Of a stretch of 45,788 nt of DNA, positions 28,576 to 38,296 are shown piece by piece; the stretch's first letter is position 1; each line of letters starts with the position of its first letter. A model generated the notes under the pieces. That model was not told the origin of the DNA. It worked only from the letters and a program-made list of their open reading frames with translations, and did no database searches. The stretch is from Mikrocytos mackini (lineage: Eukaryota > Endomyxa > Ascetosporea > Mikrocytida > Mikrocytiidae), in NCBI GenBank assembly GCA_030180075.1, contig JASNJN010000074.1, forward strand, positions 1-45,788, read 5' to 3'. Both the position numbers and the translations under genes were made by a program.

Positions 28576-28940
28576 TGGTTATCTGCAATTCTTGTTAGTT
28601 CAAAAATAAAAAGAAGATTGTCGAATGTCAATGGTTTCTTTCTAGATACATTATTGAAGTAAATGACGTTTAGAACTCTTATTTCGGGAGGAGATACTTT
28701 GAAAGATCGTGTGTTAAAGATCCCATCCATACATGGGGCCTTAATCACAATTTAAATTCAACTTTCATTACTTGTGCATAGAAACAGACCGGTTTTCCCG
28801 TAACAATATAAACCGTAAACTCCCGGAAAGTTTCATAAAGATAAATTTTGTTATTTAATAACATTTTTGTGATAATAAATAAAATTTGTTGATTCTATGG
28901 TCAATTAAATAATGTAATTAATATTTAATATAATCCATAC
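28576..28940. other. Intergenic spacer
   Basis: 365 bp upstream of the thymidine kinase and downstream of NOG1 on the same strand. The T-rich GTTCAAAAATAAAAAG lies 30-45 bp before the kinase ATG (plus-strand view). I see no gene or repeat. Confidence 0.3.
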
Positions 28941-30512
28941 TTATTTTTTCTTTTTAATGTTGACCTTTTTAATTGTTGACAACTTCTTGCTGAATTCGTT
29001 CTTACTTTTTCTTCTCTTCTCTCTCATTGCCACAAGTTTAGCCTTCGGAACTCTATTTCCCTTTTTGGACGTATCAACAATTCTACTCACAATTCCCATA
29101 ATTCTATTTTCTATTTCTTCTTTCTCCTTTTCTTTTAGATCCTTGTACTCCTTATCGAATATCTGTTTACTCATTTGCTCTTTCATAGTTTTAAATTCTT
29201 CCTCCAGGTCGGCCTCTTCTTTAATCAATTGTTGCAACTTCTCTACGTTGTTTGTGAAATTGTAATCCCTGACGTTCTCCCCTTGGTATATTTCTGGAAC
29301 CAGGTCGTGTTTCCATTCTTTATTTTCAAGCTGGTGGAATTCCCTGATATCATTTTCCACTGCGCAATCTTCTTCCATCATATTATTCAACTCCTTGTGT
29401 TCCACAGCTAAACTGTTAATATTGTTTATCTTTATAATCTTATTTTTAGGAGCGATTATATTCTGAAATTTCCTCTTGTTTGCACCCTCATCGATATTAC
29501 ACAGTTTGTTCTTGATATTTTCAATCGAAGTTAACGATCCGTCACTCTCTATTAAATGTTGAACATTTAGCCCATGCTCTGTACTTAACTCCTTTATACA
29601 ATTCTCAACTTCTTCCTTTACCTGTTTGTACCTATCTTGAATTAAGTCTGTTTTGGTCAACACGATATTTAACTTTTTTTGTTCTCCTTCGTTATAAAAC
29701 AATACCTTAATATTTTTTAACAAATTAAACTGTTCCCCAATGTCTGCGGCCACGTCGACACAGAACATTATCTCACAGTTCAACTTTCCTATTGCAATAA
29801 TACCCTGCATTTCGGCCGAGTTTCTTTCTTCAAAACTCCTATCTAAAAGACCCGGAGTGTCCAAAATTTGTTTCTGAACTCCCTCATGGTCGAGGAACCC
29901 TCTGAAAATCGAGGTGGTACTGAATGCGTAGGACTCAATATCCGAATTAGCCCTGGTGAGCCAGTTTAACAATGAACTTTTACCGGTGTTAGGGAGACCA
30001 CAGAGTACAAGTGTCGGTTGTCGGTGATTTATTTTTGGAATTCTCATCAAATGTGTCCTTACATTCTCGAGGAACAACAGATACTTCTTTTGCCTTTTGA
30101 CTATTTTAGACATGTGTCCAAAAGCAGCAATTTTAAGCTGTTTGCAATTATACGAGGTGTCAGCATACTTGATAAGTTTAATAGAATTTGTCGCAGCTTT
30201 TTCGATGGCATTAGTGCAGTATGAGATATGGGAAAGGGCAATCTTGTATGAGTCAAAGTCATAAAGAATCGACATCATAGACTTCATGAACGGCGAAAGG
30301 TCGTTTATCTGTGGGAAACTTTTCACTATATACTTTAAACGCGTGGAATATTCGTTCCTGACAAGTAATACTTTGTTAATGTAGAACTTTCTTATCTTGA
30401 CCATTTTGAACCTTGCATGGACGGTGTTGTTGGTTGATGTTGTTATCTTGTGTAAAACAGCGTCTACCAGCTCATCGGAAGGGAGTACTCGCTTAATGTC
30501 GATTTTATCCAT
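28941..30512 (-). CDS. NOG1: Nucleolar GTP-binding protein 1 (ribosome assembly GTPase)
   Basis: 523 aa from the ATG at 30512; a TTG two codons upstream is not used. The N-terminal helical bundle (about 1-165) typical of NOG1 is followed by the GTPase core: G1 GLPNTGKSS (172-180), ESYAFSTTSIFRG in the switch I position, G3 DTPGLLDRSFEERN (from 218) and G4 TKTD (286-289). A long charged, coiled-coil-like tail follows and ends in a Lys-rich tract, as expected for a nucleolar protein. NOG1 is needed for maturation of the large ribosomal subunit. The length is shorter than the roughly 630-650 aa of yeast and animal NOG1, mainly in the tail. It shares a 26-bp divergent spacer with the next gene. 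Confidence 0.93.
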   Translation of the reverse strand: MDKIDIKRVLPSDELVDAVLHKITTSTNNTVHARFKMVKIRKFYINKVLLVRNEYSTRLKYIVKSFPQINDLSPFMKSMMSILYDFDSYKIALSHISYCTNAIEKAATNSIKLIKYADTSYNCKQLKIAAFGHMSKIVKRQKKYLLFLENVRTHLMRIPKINHRQPTLVLCGLPNTGKSSLLNWLTRANSDIESYAFSTTSIFRGFLDHEGVQKQILDTPGLLDRSFEERNSAEMQGIIAIGKLNCEIMFCVDVAADIGEQFNLLKNIKVLFYNEGEQKKLNIVLTKTDLIQDRYKQVKEEVENCIKELSTEHGLNVQHLIESDGSLTSIENIKNKLCNIDEGANKRKFQNIIAPKNKIIKINNINSLAVEHKELNNMMEEDCAVENDIREFHQLENKEWKHDLVPEIYQGENVRDYNFTNNVEKLQQLIKEEADLEEEFKTMKEQMSKQIFDKEYKDLKEKEKEEIENRIMGIVSRIVDTSKKGNRVPKAKLVAMREKRRKSKNEFSKKLSTIKKVNIKKKK

Positions 30513-30538
30513 TTTCAAACTTTTTAAATTTTTTGGAA
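30513..30538. promoter_or_regulatory. 26-bp shared spacer between divergent start codons
   Basis: The ATG of NOG1 (minus) and of the membrane protein (plus) are separated by only 26 bp, with CAAACTTTTTAAATTTTTTG in the middle. The A/T core is nearly palindromic, so it can be read either way. Both 5' leaders must therefore be tiny, or they overlap the neighbouring gene. Confidence 0.55.
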
Positions 30539-31519
30539 ATGTTTATGAATCGCAAGCTCAACACAGTATTTGTAGTTCTCCTATTTATCAAATACACCCA
30601 ACAAGGAAATGGAGATGACACCACAACCGCTCAAACCCCGATAATAGAGGTTGATGTGATTTATGTCCTCGAACCTTTCGCACTCAGCGAATTAGCAACT
30701 GATAAGTTAACATCACGGTTCTACATCGTGGACACAACGAAAATCACAGGAAACACAGCTGCGAAAGGCGCTTTATTAGGCGATTATTATGGTTTGATCG
30801 AACTTGGTGGGAATAACTCATACAACTTACTCGGTGGGAAACTTCCCAAAGAAACCTTTTTCAATGAATCTGGCGTAGCACTGAATGCTACCGAAATTAA
30901 CACAAAACTACAGAAATATAACTTTGAGTTCTCGAAGGTTGAGAATGCCTACGGGTATGTCTGTACTTTCATTGAGTCTCCATCGGGCGCAGCAATGGCA
31001 GAAAGCATTAACTCCAAACAAACGATAAAATTTGGTAAACCGGGTAAAATTAGCTGTAACAAAGTTAATTACAATATCGGGGGTAAGATTAAAATAAAAC
31101 CAAGAGGATTTGAGTTTTATAGTTCTTTGGTTTTTAGTGTGAAGGTATTGGAGACAGGCAAAACAGACAAGACCATTGCCGAAGCTTATGTTACATATAC
31201 CACAAACTTGGAAGATTCTAAAATAGACAAAGACGGATTTGGACCTGAAGTTGCCGTTAAATTTAATAATGAGGTGGAATTCGGAAAAGATATAACCATA
31301 AAGGCAGTCTGCGACACGACAGATTACTATGCATGTAAGATCGATAATGCAATTGGCGTATTAAATGGTGACTTAACGTTCGAAATTAAATGCAGTCCCA
31401 GAAGCAAAAAATATGATAAACTTTACACAACAGCTTGGATTCTAGCCATAATATTGTTGGCTATATTGGGCGCCTCAGTAGGGTACCATTACTATAAGAA
31501 TTCGAGAAACGAAATATAG
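30539..31519 (+). CDS. Type I membrane protein, unknown ectodomain
   Basis: 326 aa from the ATG at 30539. An N-terminal signal peptide (about residues 6-20, LNTVFVVLLFI) is followed by an ectodomain of about 265 residues with beta-rich, Gly/Thr/Asn-rich sequence, N-glycosylation sequons and Cys residues in the second half (YVCTF, ISCNK, AVCDTTDYYACK, IKCSP) that could form disulfides. Near the C-terminus is one membrane helix (WILAIILLAILGASVGYHYY), then a short basic tail (KNSRNEI). This gives a surface protein with a small cytoplasmic tail. I do not recognise the fold. Confidence 0.75.
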   Translation: MFMNRKLNTVFVVLLFIKYTQQGNGDDTTTAQTPIIEVDVIYVLEPFALSELATDKLTSRFYIVDTTKITGNTAAKGALLGDYYGLIELGGNNSYNLLGGKLPKETFFNESGVALNATEINTKLQKYNFEFSKVENAYGYVCTFIESPSGAAMAESINSKQTIKFGKPGKISCNKVNYNIGGKIKIKPRGFEFYSSLVFSVKVLETGKTDKTIAEAYVTYTTNLEDSKIDKDGFGPEVAVKFNNEVEFGKDITIKAVCDTTDYYACKIDNAIGVLNGDLTFEIKCSPRSKKYDKLYTTAWILAIILLAILGASVGYHYYKNSRNEI

Positions 31520-31725
31520 GTAAATTAAAGTTTATAATGTTTATAGTGTGAATTTCACAAAATAGAAAAAGTTGGCCAGAACTATTGCTTTTGCAACCAA
31601 TCAAAGGCGATATTTTGGTATAAACTAGTTATTTGATAGAATTGTCTGTTGGAATCACTGGAGTTGATGCCGAGAGTAAAGTGTGAACAACTGAAATTTA
31701 CAAACTTTAAATTTCTGATTTCAAA

Positions 31726-34476
31726 ATGTCCGTATCAAAAACTCGGTACATTGAGAGTATTCTTTCATGTAAGGCACAAATTTTGACAGATGGTTCTACT
31801 AGTTTCATATTCAACAGCCCGGAAGTTCATCTAGCAAAATTAATGCTCAAACCAACTATGATCGTCGAATCTGGAAACAAAATAGACCTCTCAATAGGCA
31901 TAACTACTTCTATGCCTTCCCTAAGTTCATTCTCATTTATTCTTAAACTAATTTCAAGAAACAACAAGCAAGGGAAGTTGTTCAAGACCAACTTCGAAAT
32001 AAATAACCAAACCCCAGTAACAGTCAAAATATCCAACATTTTACCTACACTTGACAAACTTCTCGACCCAGTTAACGGATATACATCTAACAACAAGATC
32101 GGATTTTCTATTAAACTCAACAAACAGACTATGAAGACACCCATTAAAAGAAATAAATCACAGCAAATACCTATGACAACTAGCATCCCAGAGACCAATC
32201 GAACACAAACTAGGAAGTGCGGATTGCTAAACTATGGCTGCACCTGCTACATGAACAGTTGTTTGCAAATAATGTACAACATCCCATTCATCAGAAAAGA
32301 GTTGTATAAGTTCGATATACATAAAACACTGTACAATGAAGAATTACTATCAAAAACTTCTCAAAGTGAAGACGAAACCACGATCGATAAGAACCGAGAA
32401 ACACTAGAGAGAAAGGGAAAATGGGAAACCAAAGTCAATAAAATAATAAACGCTCTTCAGATAGTTTTCGGTAAAATGGAGAAGTTCAAAGCTTCTTACT
32501 ACACGCCCGATGAATTGGTAAAAGCCTTTGGGTGGAGTAGCTACAATGTATTAGAACAAGAGGACGCACATGAGTTTATAAGGGGAATATTAAGCAAGCT
32601 CGAAGAAAGACAAACTGAACTCTATCATTACGATGATTGTATACGAAACAAAAAAGACTTTCTTAACACTAATTTCAACGTTGAACATAGAGAAGGCTTG
32701 ATCAAATTTAAGAGTAAACTTGAGATGAAATACTTGACATGTGGCCTCTCAACATGCACACTTCAAAACAACGAGTTAAATTTCAAGAACGAAAAACAAG
32801 AAGAATTTCACGATCTTACTTTAGACGTTACAGGTTACAAAGATATCTACGAAAGTCTGCAAGCGTATCTGACTCCGGAGAATCTGGACGGCGTCAATCA
32901 ATACAATACTGAGGAGCATGGGAGGATTGATGTTGTAAAAACAACAAAAATAAAAAGACTACCTCCTTTGTTGATGGTGCAACTTAAAAGGTTTAAATTT
33001 TGCATGGAAACTGGCCAGATGTCCAAAATAGGCTCTAATTTGGCGTTCTACAAAGAGCTGGACATGAACAATTTTGTCGACGATATCGAAGTCGATTACT
33101 CATACAAGTTATTCGGGTTTGTTGTGCACAAAGGACATAGGTTGGATAGCGGGCATTACTATTCGATAATAGACCCGCAACTAAATGACAAGTGGTATAA
33201 TTTCAACGACGAAGACATATCCCGTACTAATAATAACATTGAAGATTATCATGGGAATGATCGGACACCAATCTGTGCGTACTTGCTTGTGTACATCAGG
33301 AACGACTCTATCCAAGAACTCATGTGCAACAACGAAAATGTTTATTCTTACCTAGATCCGTCGATATCCAGCCTCATAAACAAACAGAAGGTAAAATATG
33401 AAGCAAAATACATCAGACTGATCGAAAACCAGAATGCCAACCAAAGAAACACATTGTTGATGTTTGAAGACAATTTGTTCGCCAAACTTCTTTCTGGAAT
33501 TTCTGAGTCCCAATACAGCAATGACCTTTGGATAATGTCCAGCTACCTGATTTATGGGAACGAGCCGTTTCGTTCTTTTATTACACGCGGCATGGGTTTT
33601 GATGTTCCTTCTACTAAATGGTTCATTCGAGTATTGAACCACATATTCAATGCGCAGTGGTGCTACAAAACAGCAGTGGAGGGGAACGAAGAACAAGTTC
33701 ACGAAAAGGATATTTGCCCAATTTCAAACATAGAAAACAACCTCCTTAACAGAAACATGATATCCATACACATCTCGAGTTCAAATTCATTCAGCAATAT
33801 TGCGAAAGAGTTGATATACTACATTAAACTGAAAGTTTCCCTTTTGAAGATAAAATCTTCTTCGTACAACCCCGAAATAAACTTCGGCGAACTAGCTATA
33901 TTTAGAATAAACCCGAACCCTAGAGAAGAATATAGTTGTGGCTTAAACCTAATTTATCCGTTGGGTATCTCCGAGAGCTTCAATTCGATATTTCTACCGA
34001 ACAGAAATGGATTCTATATTTGCGAACTAAATTCCACTTTACTCGATGACAAAAACTGCAAAAAATCGATCGTCTTGATAAAACAAGAAGAGAAGTTTGT
34101 GGAAGGCGAGACCTGTTATCTGAACAAAGGAGCGTTTGCAGTAGAAAGCAACTTGACCTTATGTGATCTCAAAAAGCTTTTGGTGGAAAATAAAATAATA
34201 GATAACAGTAAATACTATATAAAGATCGAAACTCTGAGAAATAAGAAATACATACGGCAAAAAATGGACGAAAACACAAAGCTGAATGAACTTTGTTATT
34301 GTGTCATTGTGAACTTTGATCTTGTAGAGGTGGCGCAACATTACAACCTTTTCACAGTCGGCGTGGGAGTGCACGAGGATCAAAAAGATAAAATAACGTG
34401 CGAATTGAAATCCAATAGCCTAGTACAGAATTACTACAAATTCAAAATAAAAAAAGCACAGTTGTTTCTGAGTTGA
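31726..34476 (+). CDS. USP7-like deubiquitinase, main part
   Basis: 916 aa from the ATG at 31726. An N-terminal region (about 1-135) has the length and beta-rich pattern of a MATH/TRAF-like domain but is weakly conserved. The USP core follows: Cys box CGLLNYGCTCYMNSCLQ with Cys174, then FGWSSYNVLEQEDAHEFI, LTLDVTGYKDIYESLQAY, LPPLLMVQLKRFKF, and the His box VHKGHRLDSGHYYSII with His477, followed by WYNFNDEDISR. These pieces and their order match USP7/Ubp15 closely. The C-terminal half (about 560-900) would be the ubiquitin-like domains. The frame ends abruptly at TGA 34474-34476 within such a domain; another frame continues. USP7-type enzymes remove ubiquitin from many nuclear and cytosolic proteins. 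The motif CAAACTTTAAATTTCTG lies 10-26 bp before the ATG. Confidence 0.88.
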   Translation: MSVSKTRYIESILSCKAQILTDGSTSFIFNSPEVHLAKLMLKPTMIVESGNKIDLSIGITTSMPSLSSFSFILKLISRNNKQGKLFKTNFEINNQTPVTVKISNILPTLDKLLDPVNGYTSNNKIGFSIKLNKQTMKTPIKRNKSQQIPMTTSIPETNRTQTRKCGLLNYGCTCYMNSCLQIMYNIPFIRKELYKFDIHKTLYNEELLSKTSQSEDETTIDKNRETLERKGKWETKVNKIINALQIVFGKMEKFKASYYTPDELVKAFGWSSYNVLEQEDAHEFIRGILSKLEERQTELYHYDDCIRNKKDFLNTNFNVEHREGLIKFKSKLEMKYLTCGLSTCTLQNNELNFKNEKQEEFHDLTLDVTGYKDIYESLQAYLTPENLDGVNQYNTEEHGRIDVVKTTKIKRLPPLLMVQLKRFKFCMETGQMSKIGSNLAFYKELDMNNFVDDIEVDYSYKLFGFVVHKGHRLDSGHYYSIIDPQLNDKWYNFNDEDISRTNNNIEDYHGNDRTPICAYLLVYIRNDSIQELMCNNENVYSYLDPSISSLINKQKVKYEAKYIRLIENQNANQRNTLLMFEDNLFAKLLSGISESQYSNDLWIMSSYLIYGNEPFRSFITRGMGFDVPSTKWFIRVLNHIFNAQWCYKTAVEGNEEQVHEKDICPISNIENNLLNRNMISIHISSSNSFSNIAKELIYYIKLKVSLLKIKSSSYNPEINFGELAIFRINPNPREEYSCGLNLIYPLGISESFNSIFLPNRNGFYICELNSTLLDDKNCKKSIVLIKQEEKFVEGETCYLNKGAFAVESNLTLCDLKKLLVENKIIDNSKYYIKIETLRNKKYIRQKMDENTKLNELCYCVIVNFDLVEVAQHYNLFTVGVGVHEDQKDKITCELKSNSLVQNYYKFKIKKAQLFLS

Positions 34477-34496
34477 AAAATATAGTGAAAGACAAA

Positions 34497-35018
34497 ATGG
34501 GAATACCATTCGAATTTGTGCTTGTTGCTCCAAGAAACGCGAATTTGGACATTTACAAACAAAGAAAAATTTCAAAATTAAGTAGAGAAGACTCACAGGT
34601 TAAGAATTTGACATGTAATGAGGATTTTATAAATCATGGAGTTGTTAACTCTTCCTTATGTGACAGTATAGAAAAGGCCATAGAAACTAATGATCCTACT
34701 TTGTTAAAAAGCGATGTAGAAAGCAACAAGGGAAATGCTGCCGAAACGAATATGAACAAAACAAATAGCGATTACGACCTATATAAAATGAACTGCTTGA
34801 ATTATAAAGATGAAATAAACGAGAATCAAAATCAGAATTACATCTGTGATGATGAGTTGGAGGTATGGAAGGTTTACGAGCATTCGGGGATGAACAAGGA
34901 GTATGCTGCCAGTTATAGGTATTACCAAGAAGACTTCCAAGATGACACTCCGGATTATTACTTCGAGTTAAAGGAAGTGTGTACTTTGAACGATGATGAC
35001 ATTATAAGTAAGTTATAG
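34497..35018 (+). CDS. Out-of-frame C-terminal part of the USP7-like gene
   Basis: 173 aa if started at the ATG at 34497, but the frame is open back to 34419 and reads STVVSELKNIVKDKMGIPFE across the join, a pattern like a ubiquitin-like domain. One more A in the A7 run at 34449-34455 would link it smoothly to the preceding frame. The remaining sequence is Asn/Glu/Asp-rich and acidic, ending with YY-rich repeats (YRYYQEDFQDD). I infer that it is the tail of the USP7-like protein and not a separate gene. As annotated from its own ATG it would be an unknown acidic protein. Confidence 0.6.
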   Translation: MGIPFEFVLVAPRNANLDIYKQRKISKLSREDSQVKNLTCNEDFINHGVVNSSLCDSIEKAIETNDPTLLKSDVESNKGNAAETNMNKTNSDYDLYKMNCLNYKDEINENQNQNYICDDELEVWKVYEHSGMNKEYAASYRYYQEDFQDDTPDYYFELKEVCTLNDDDIISKL

Positions 35019-35073
35019 GTACAACGAATGCCAATTATATTATTTGAATACAAAACATAAACATATACACATT

Positions 35074-38000
35074 TTATTTATCCGTTGAACAGTTTTGAAT
35101 CTTTTGCAGTGCGAAACAGTATCCTCCGTTCTTCTCTTTCTCAATGATACTCCGTTTTATAATTTGGATCAATACACTTCCTTCTCCCGAAAAGAAGTAG
35201 CACTTCGAAGGCTTGCTCCATTCTGTAAGCTTACACCAACATTTCATTTCACTGTTTATTTTTGAATCGGTTTCCACTGCCACTCCTTTCCATTCTTCCA
35301 AAGGGCAACTCCACCAATTGTCGTTCATATATAATTTCTTTAGGTTTAGCTTTTTAAATAGGGTGTTCATGTCGCTTATATTTCCAACAAACCTATTCCC
35401 ATTAAACTTCAGGTTTTCTAACTGGCTTAATTCGGTTATTGTTTCCGGGAATTTGCCTTCCAGAATATTATTGCTTATATCGAGGTTGATAAGTCCTTTG
35501 TAATACTTTATATCCTCGGGGAATTCGTCAAGGAATCTGTTGCCGCTAACATCCATAGTTCTCAACACTTTGTTTTCTTCCATCCCCAAACTCAATGGCC
35601 CTGAGAACAAGTTGTAGCTTAAATCGATAATTTCGGCTTCTTTCAATTTGAACATTGCCGGGTTGATGAACCCAGTGAGTGCGTTGTTGTTAAGTCTGAT
35701 GTGTTTCAACTTGTCCATGTCCTTAAACAGTTCACTGTGTAATTCGTTAGTTAGTAGATTTCCATCAACATAAATGTACTTCAACTTCTTCATTTGGAAA
35801 ATTTCCTTTACAAAATCTCTCCTGAGTTTGTTGTTGGACAAATGTAACGAAACTAGTTCCTTGCAATACTTTATTCCTTTTGGTACAGTACCTGTGAGTT
35901 TATTGTTGCTCAAGAGCAACTCCCTCAACTTGTTCAGATTGCCCAATGTCATAGGAAGCTTCCCCTGTAAGTTGTTGTTCATCAAGTTTATTCGGACGAC
36001 CCTACCCTGGTCGCAAGTAACCCCGAACTCGGTGCAGTATTTTCCATCGTTTCGCCATTTTACAGTCCAGTTATCTCCAAGTGTTCGCTGGTTTAAAGCT
36101 TTCAAGAACTTGAAGTCATCCATCGTCTCAGGCGAAATAGGTGTCACGTTTGCCTTCACTATGCTCCCATCCCCTTTTTCGTTGGTGCAGAGAAGGCCCA
36201 TTTCATACTCAATGAAGTTGTCCAATCCATTGACAACTATTTCGTATACCCTGTTTTCATTCTTTGTAATACTAATGCTCTTTGAAACCGGGTTGGACTT
36301 GAGGGAGTGGTCAACCGGAGATATGTCTGCTTTACAACTTGATATTGAATAACCACCGTCGTTTTTGTTGAGTTTAAATGAAATGATAACAGAATGGTCC
36401 TGTGGTTTGGTCATGTATAAAAAGGGTTTGTCTGGGGTTCCTTTGGGTGTGGCAGGACCATACTTCTCGCTTTCTTCAGACCATCCTGTCTTATTTCTTA
36501 TTCTTGTTTTAAAAGAATACTGTGTTAAATTAGTAAGTCCCTTTAGTTTCAAGTTTTTAATTATAGAGCTCGAGTAACTGGCATCATATGATTCTAACTT
36601 ATCCATAGAAATCTCTATATTGTAGTGCCTATCTATTTCCGCGGTTTTCTCAAATATAGTGACTTCAACTGTGGTAATATCTGACCCCCCATCGGATAGT
36701 ACAATGATGTCGATGATTATCTCTTTGTCGCCAACTTCCTTAATGGATAGTTTTGCTGCTTCGGGAAGAGCGCTGCCATATTTAACCAGGTAAAAGCTGT
36801 AGTTTTCGTTTTTGTCTGCAAACCAGTAGTTATCGTTACCGCATGTTTTGATGTAATAATTCGTACCCTTCCCGATGTCGGGCTGTCCGTCTGCGAAATG
36901 TGCATAAAAGTTGTTCTGGATAGGATACTGACTCATCACATTGTAAAACACATTTTCTTTATTGGCATATGACCCCGCAATGTCGTAAATGCCGTTTAAA
37001 GTCCTAGTTGTGCCCTTTTTAGTCCTATATTTGTCTTCTGTGTAAATCCAATCTGCAGACACAACACTACTTATTCTTGCACCCATCCAGACACCGTTAT
37101 TATTTGCAAATTCGGGGTAAACTTTCTTTAATTCATTACACAATACATCTACGCACTCTTGCTCTTCCTTATTTATTATCGACGCGAGTTCCCCTTTATG
37201 ACCATAGAGTTCGTTATTTTCGGAAAATTCCAAAGCCTTGTCAAACGAAACAAAAGATCTGTCGAGTGAGTCTACGATTTCAAACGAATAACCCGTGCTA
37301 CAATGTGAGATGGTCTCGTATTCAACAACGTAGTTTAACGATGTGCTCTCATGGATGCTTTCAAACTTTCCATTCGGCTTTAAAGCAAGAGAGAACCCAG
37401 AGGAATATATTGGGTGCCCGTCTTCGAATGGAATTTTGAAACCTCCTTCGGCTTCGGTCTTAGAGGTATTTATCGTCTCTCCGTCATTCCATGTATAAGC
37501 AGATTTTGCGTTGTTGTAAAACCCGCCCGTCCAAGCTTTATCAGTAATATTGGATTTTATACAATCAATTTCTTCTTGACTGTTTACTTCTAACAATGCC
37601 CCTGCTTTAAGGTTCATTCTCAATTTACTTGCTGTTTGTTTCGAACCAGCGAAGTTCGATTTGACTGTGCTAGTTTCATATCTCTTTCCAAGTTCTTTGC
37701 AACTGAATACGTTCCTTTTCTGTATAAGTAGTATCCTGGAATTGCATGTGTTTGGATTTATCAAGTATTTACTCTGTCCGAATAATATAAGACTGTTTTG
37801 TTTGTATACTTGTCCTGGTTTAGCACCCAGTGAAGTGTAGTAAGAATTTCCGTCTGAAAGAGTGATCGAATCAGTTGCAAATGGGTGTTTGGAGACGAAA
37901 TCGATCACTGTTTTAGAAGATGGGGCGATTATCCACCCAGATGGTATATTTAGTCCCTCTTTTTGACAATATCCCTTTATATCAGCTCCTTTTGTTGAAT

Positions 38001-38112
38001 CTACACGCACATCGTCGAGAACTTTGAAGTTATAACCGTTGTAGAAGAATGTATTCTTGACAAGCGCTGTGTACTGAATTATATAGATAACGGATACTAG
38101 TATGCCTTTCAT
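35074..38112 (-). CDS. Secreted C-type-lectin / FN3 / LRR protein
   Basis: 1012 aa from the ATG at 38112; a TTG 12 bp upstream is not used. A signal peptide occupies residues 1-20. Next comes a Cys-containing N-terminal region. Two C-type-lectin-like domains follow: the first (about 130-270) has AGALLEVNSQEEIDCI and WTGGFYNNAKSAYTWNDGE, the second (about 275-455) has GELASIINKEEQECVDVL and WIYTED. Two FN3-like modules span about 460-670. An LRR block with a plant-type cap (DNWTVKWRNDGKYC, then FGVTCDQGRV) and about ten repeats of the LxLxxNxLxGxxP type runs from about 675 to 930. A Cys-rich C-terminus has no membrane segment. Such modules usually bind sugars or proteins outside the cell, so I infer a secreted adhesin or matrix protein. 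Confidence 0.85.
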   Translation of the reverse strand: MKGILVSVIYIIQYTALVKNTFFYNGYNFKVLDDVRVDSTKGADIKGYCQKEGLNIPSGWIIAPSSKTVIDFVSKHPFATDSITLSDGNSYYTSLGAKPGQVYKQNSLILFGQSKYLINPNTCNSRILLIQKRNVFSCKELGKRYETSTVKSNFAGSKQTASKLRMNLKAGALLEVNSQEEIDCIKSNITDKAWTGGFYNNAKSAYTWNDGETINTSKTEAEGGFKIPFEDGHPIYSSGFSLALKPNGKFESIHESTSLNYVVEYETISHCSTGYSFEIVDSLDRSFVSFDKALEFSENNELYGHKGELASIINKEEQECVDVLCNELKKVYPEFANNNGVWMGARISSVVSADWIYTEDKYRTKKGTTRTLNGIYDIAGSYANKENVFYNVMSQYPIQNNFYAHFADGQPDIGKGTNYYIKTCGNDNYWFADKNENYSFYLVKYGSALPEAAKLSIKEVGDKEIIIDIIVLSDGGSDITTVEVTIFEKTAEIDRHYNIEISMDKLESYDASYSSSIIKNLKLKGLTNLTQYSFKTRIRNKTGWSEESEKYGPATPKGTPDKPFLYMTKPQDHSVIISFKLNKNDGGYSISSCKADISPVDHSLKSNPVSKSISITKNENRVYEIVVNGLDNFIEYEMGLLCTNEKGDGSIVKANVTPISPETMDDFKFLKALNQRTLGDNWTVKWRNDGKYCTEFGVTCDQGRVVRINLMNNNLQGKLPMTLGNLNKLRELLLSNNKLTGTVPKGIKYCKELVSLHLSNNKLRRDFVKEIFQMKKLKYIYVDGNLLTNELHSELFKDMDKLKHIRLNNNALTGFINPAMFKLKEAEIIDLSYNLFSGPLSLGMEENKVLRTMDVSGNRFLDEFPEDIKYYKGLINLDISNNILEGKFPETITELSQLENLKFNGNRFVGNISDMNTLFKKLNLKKLYMNDNWWSCPLEEWKGVAVETDSKINSEMKCWCKLTEWSKPSKCYFFSGEGSVLIQIIKRSIIEKEKNGGYCFALQKIQNCSTDK

Positions 38113-38296
38113 TTGTCTCTTCAAATAAAAATTTTAAGTTTTGAAAACAAAGAGGACAACACTTGTTAGACTACACCAACCGAATTCTCCTTCCCACTCT
38201 TGATACATTTAGTATAGAACTAACTACATCCGGAGTTAAATTGCAGATTAATCATTACATCATCCGTAATTTTGTACTCAAGTATGTTTGACAAAA

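Noticed and set aside
34376-34476. A short intron (GTACAG...GCACAG) joining the two USP7-like frames
   Set aside because: It would need a weak donor and would remove sequence that reads on smoothly; one base in an A7 run explains it better, and no other gene here needs an intron.
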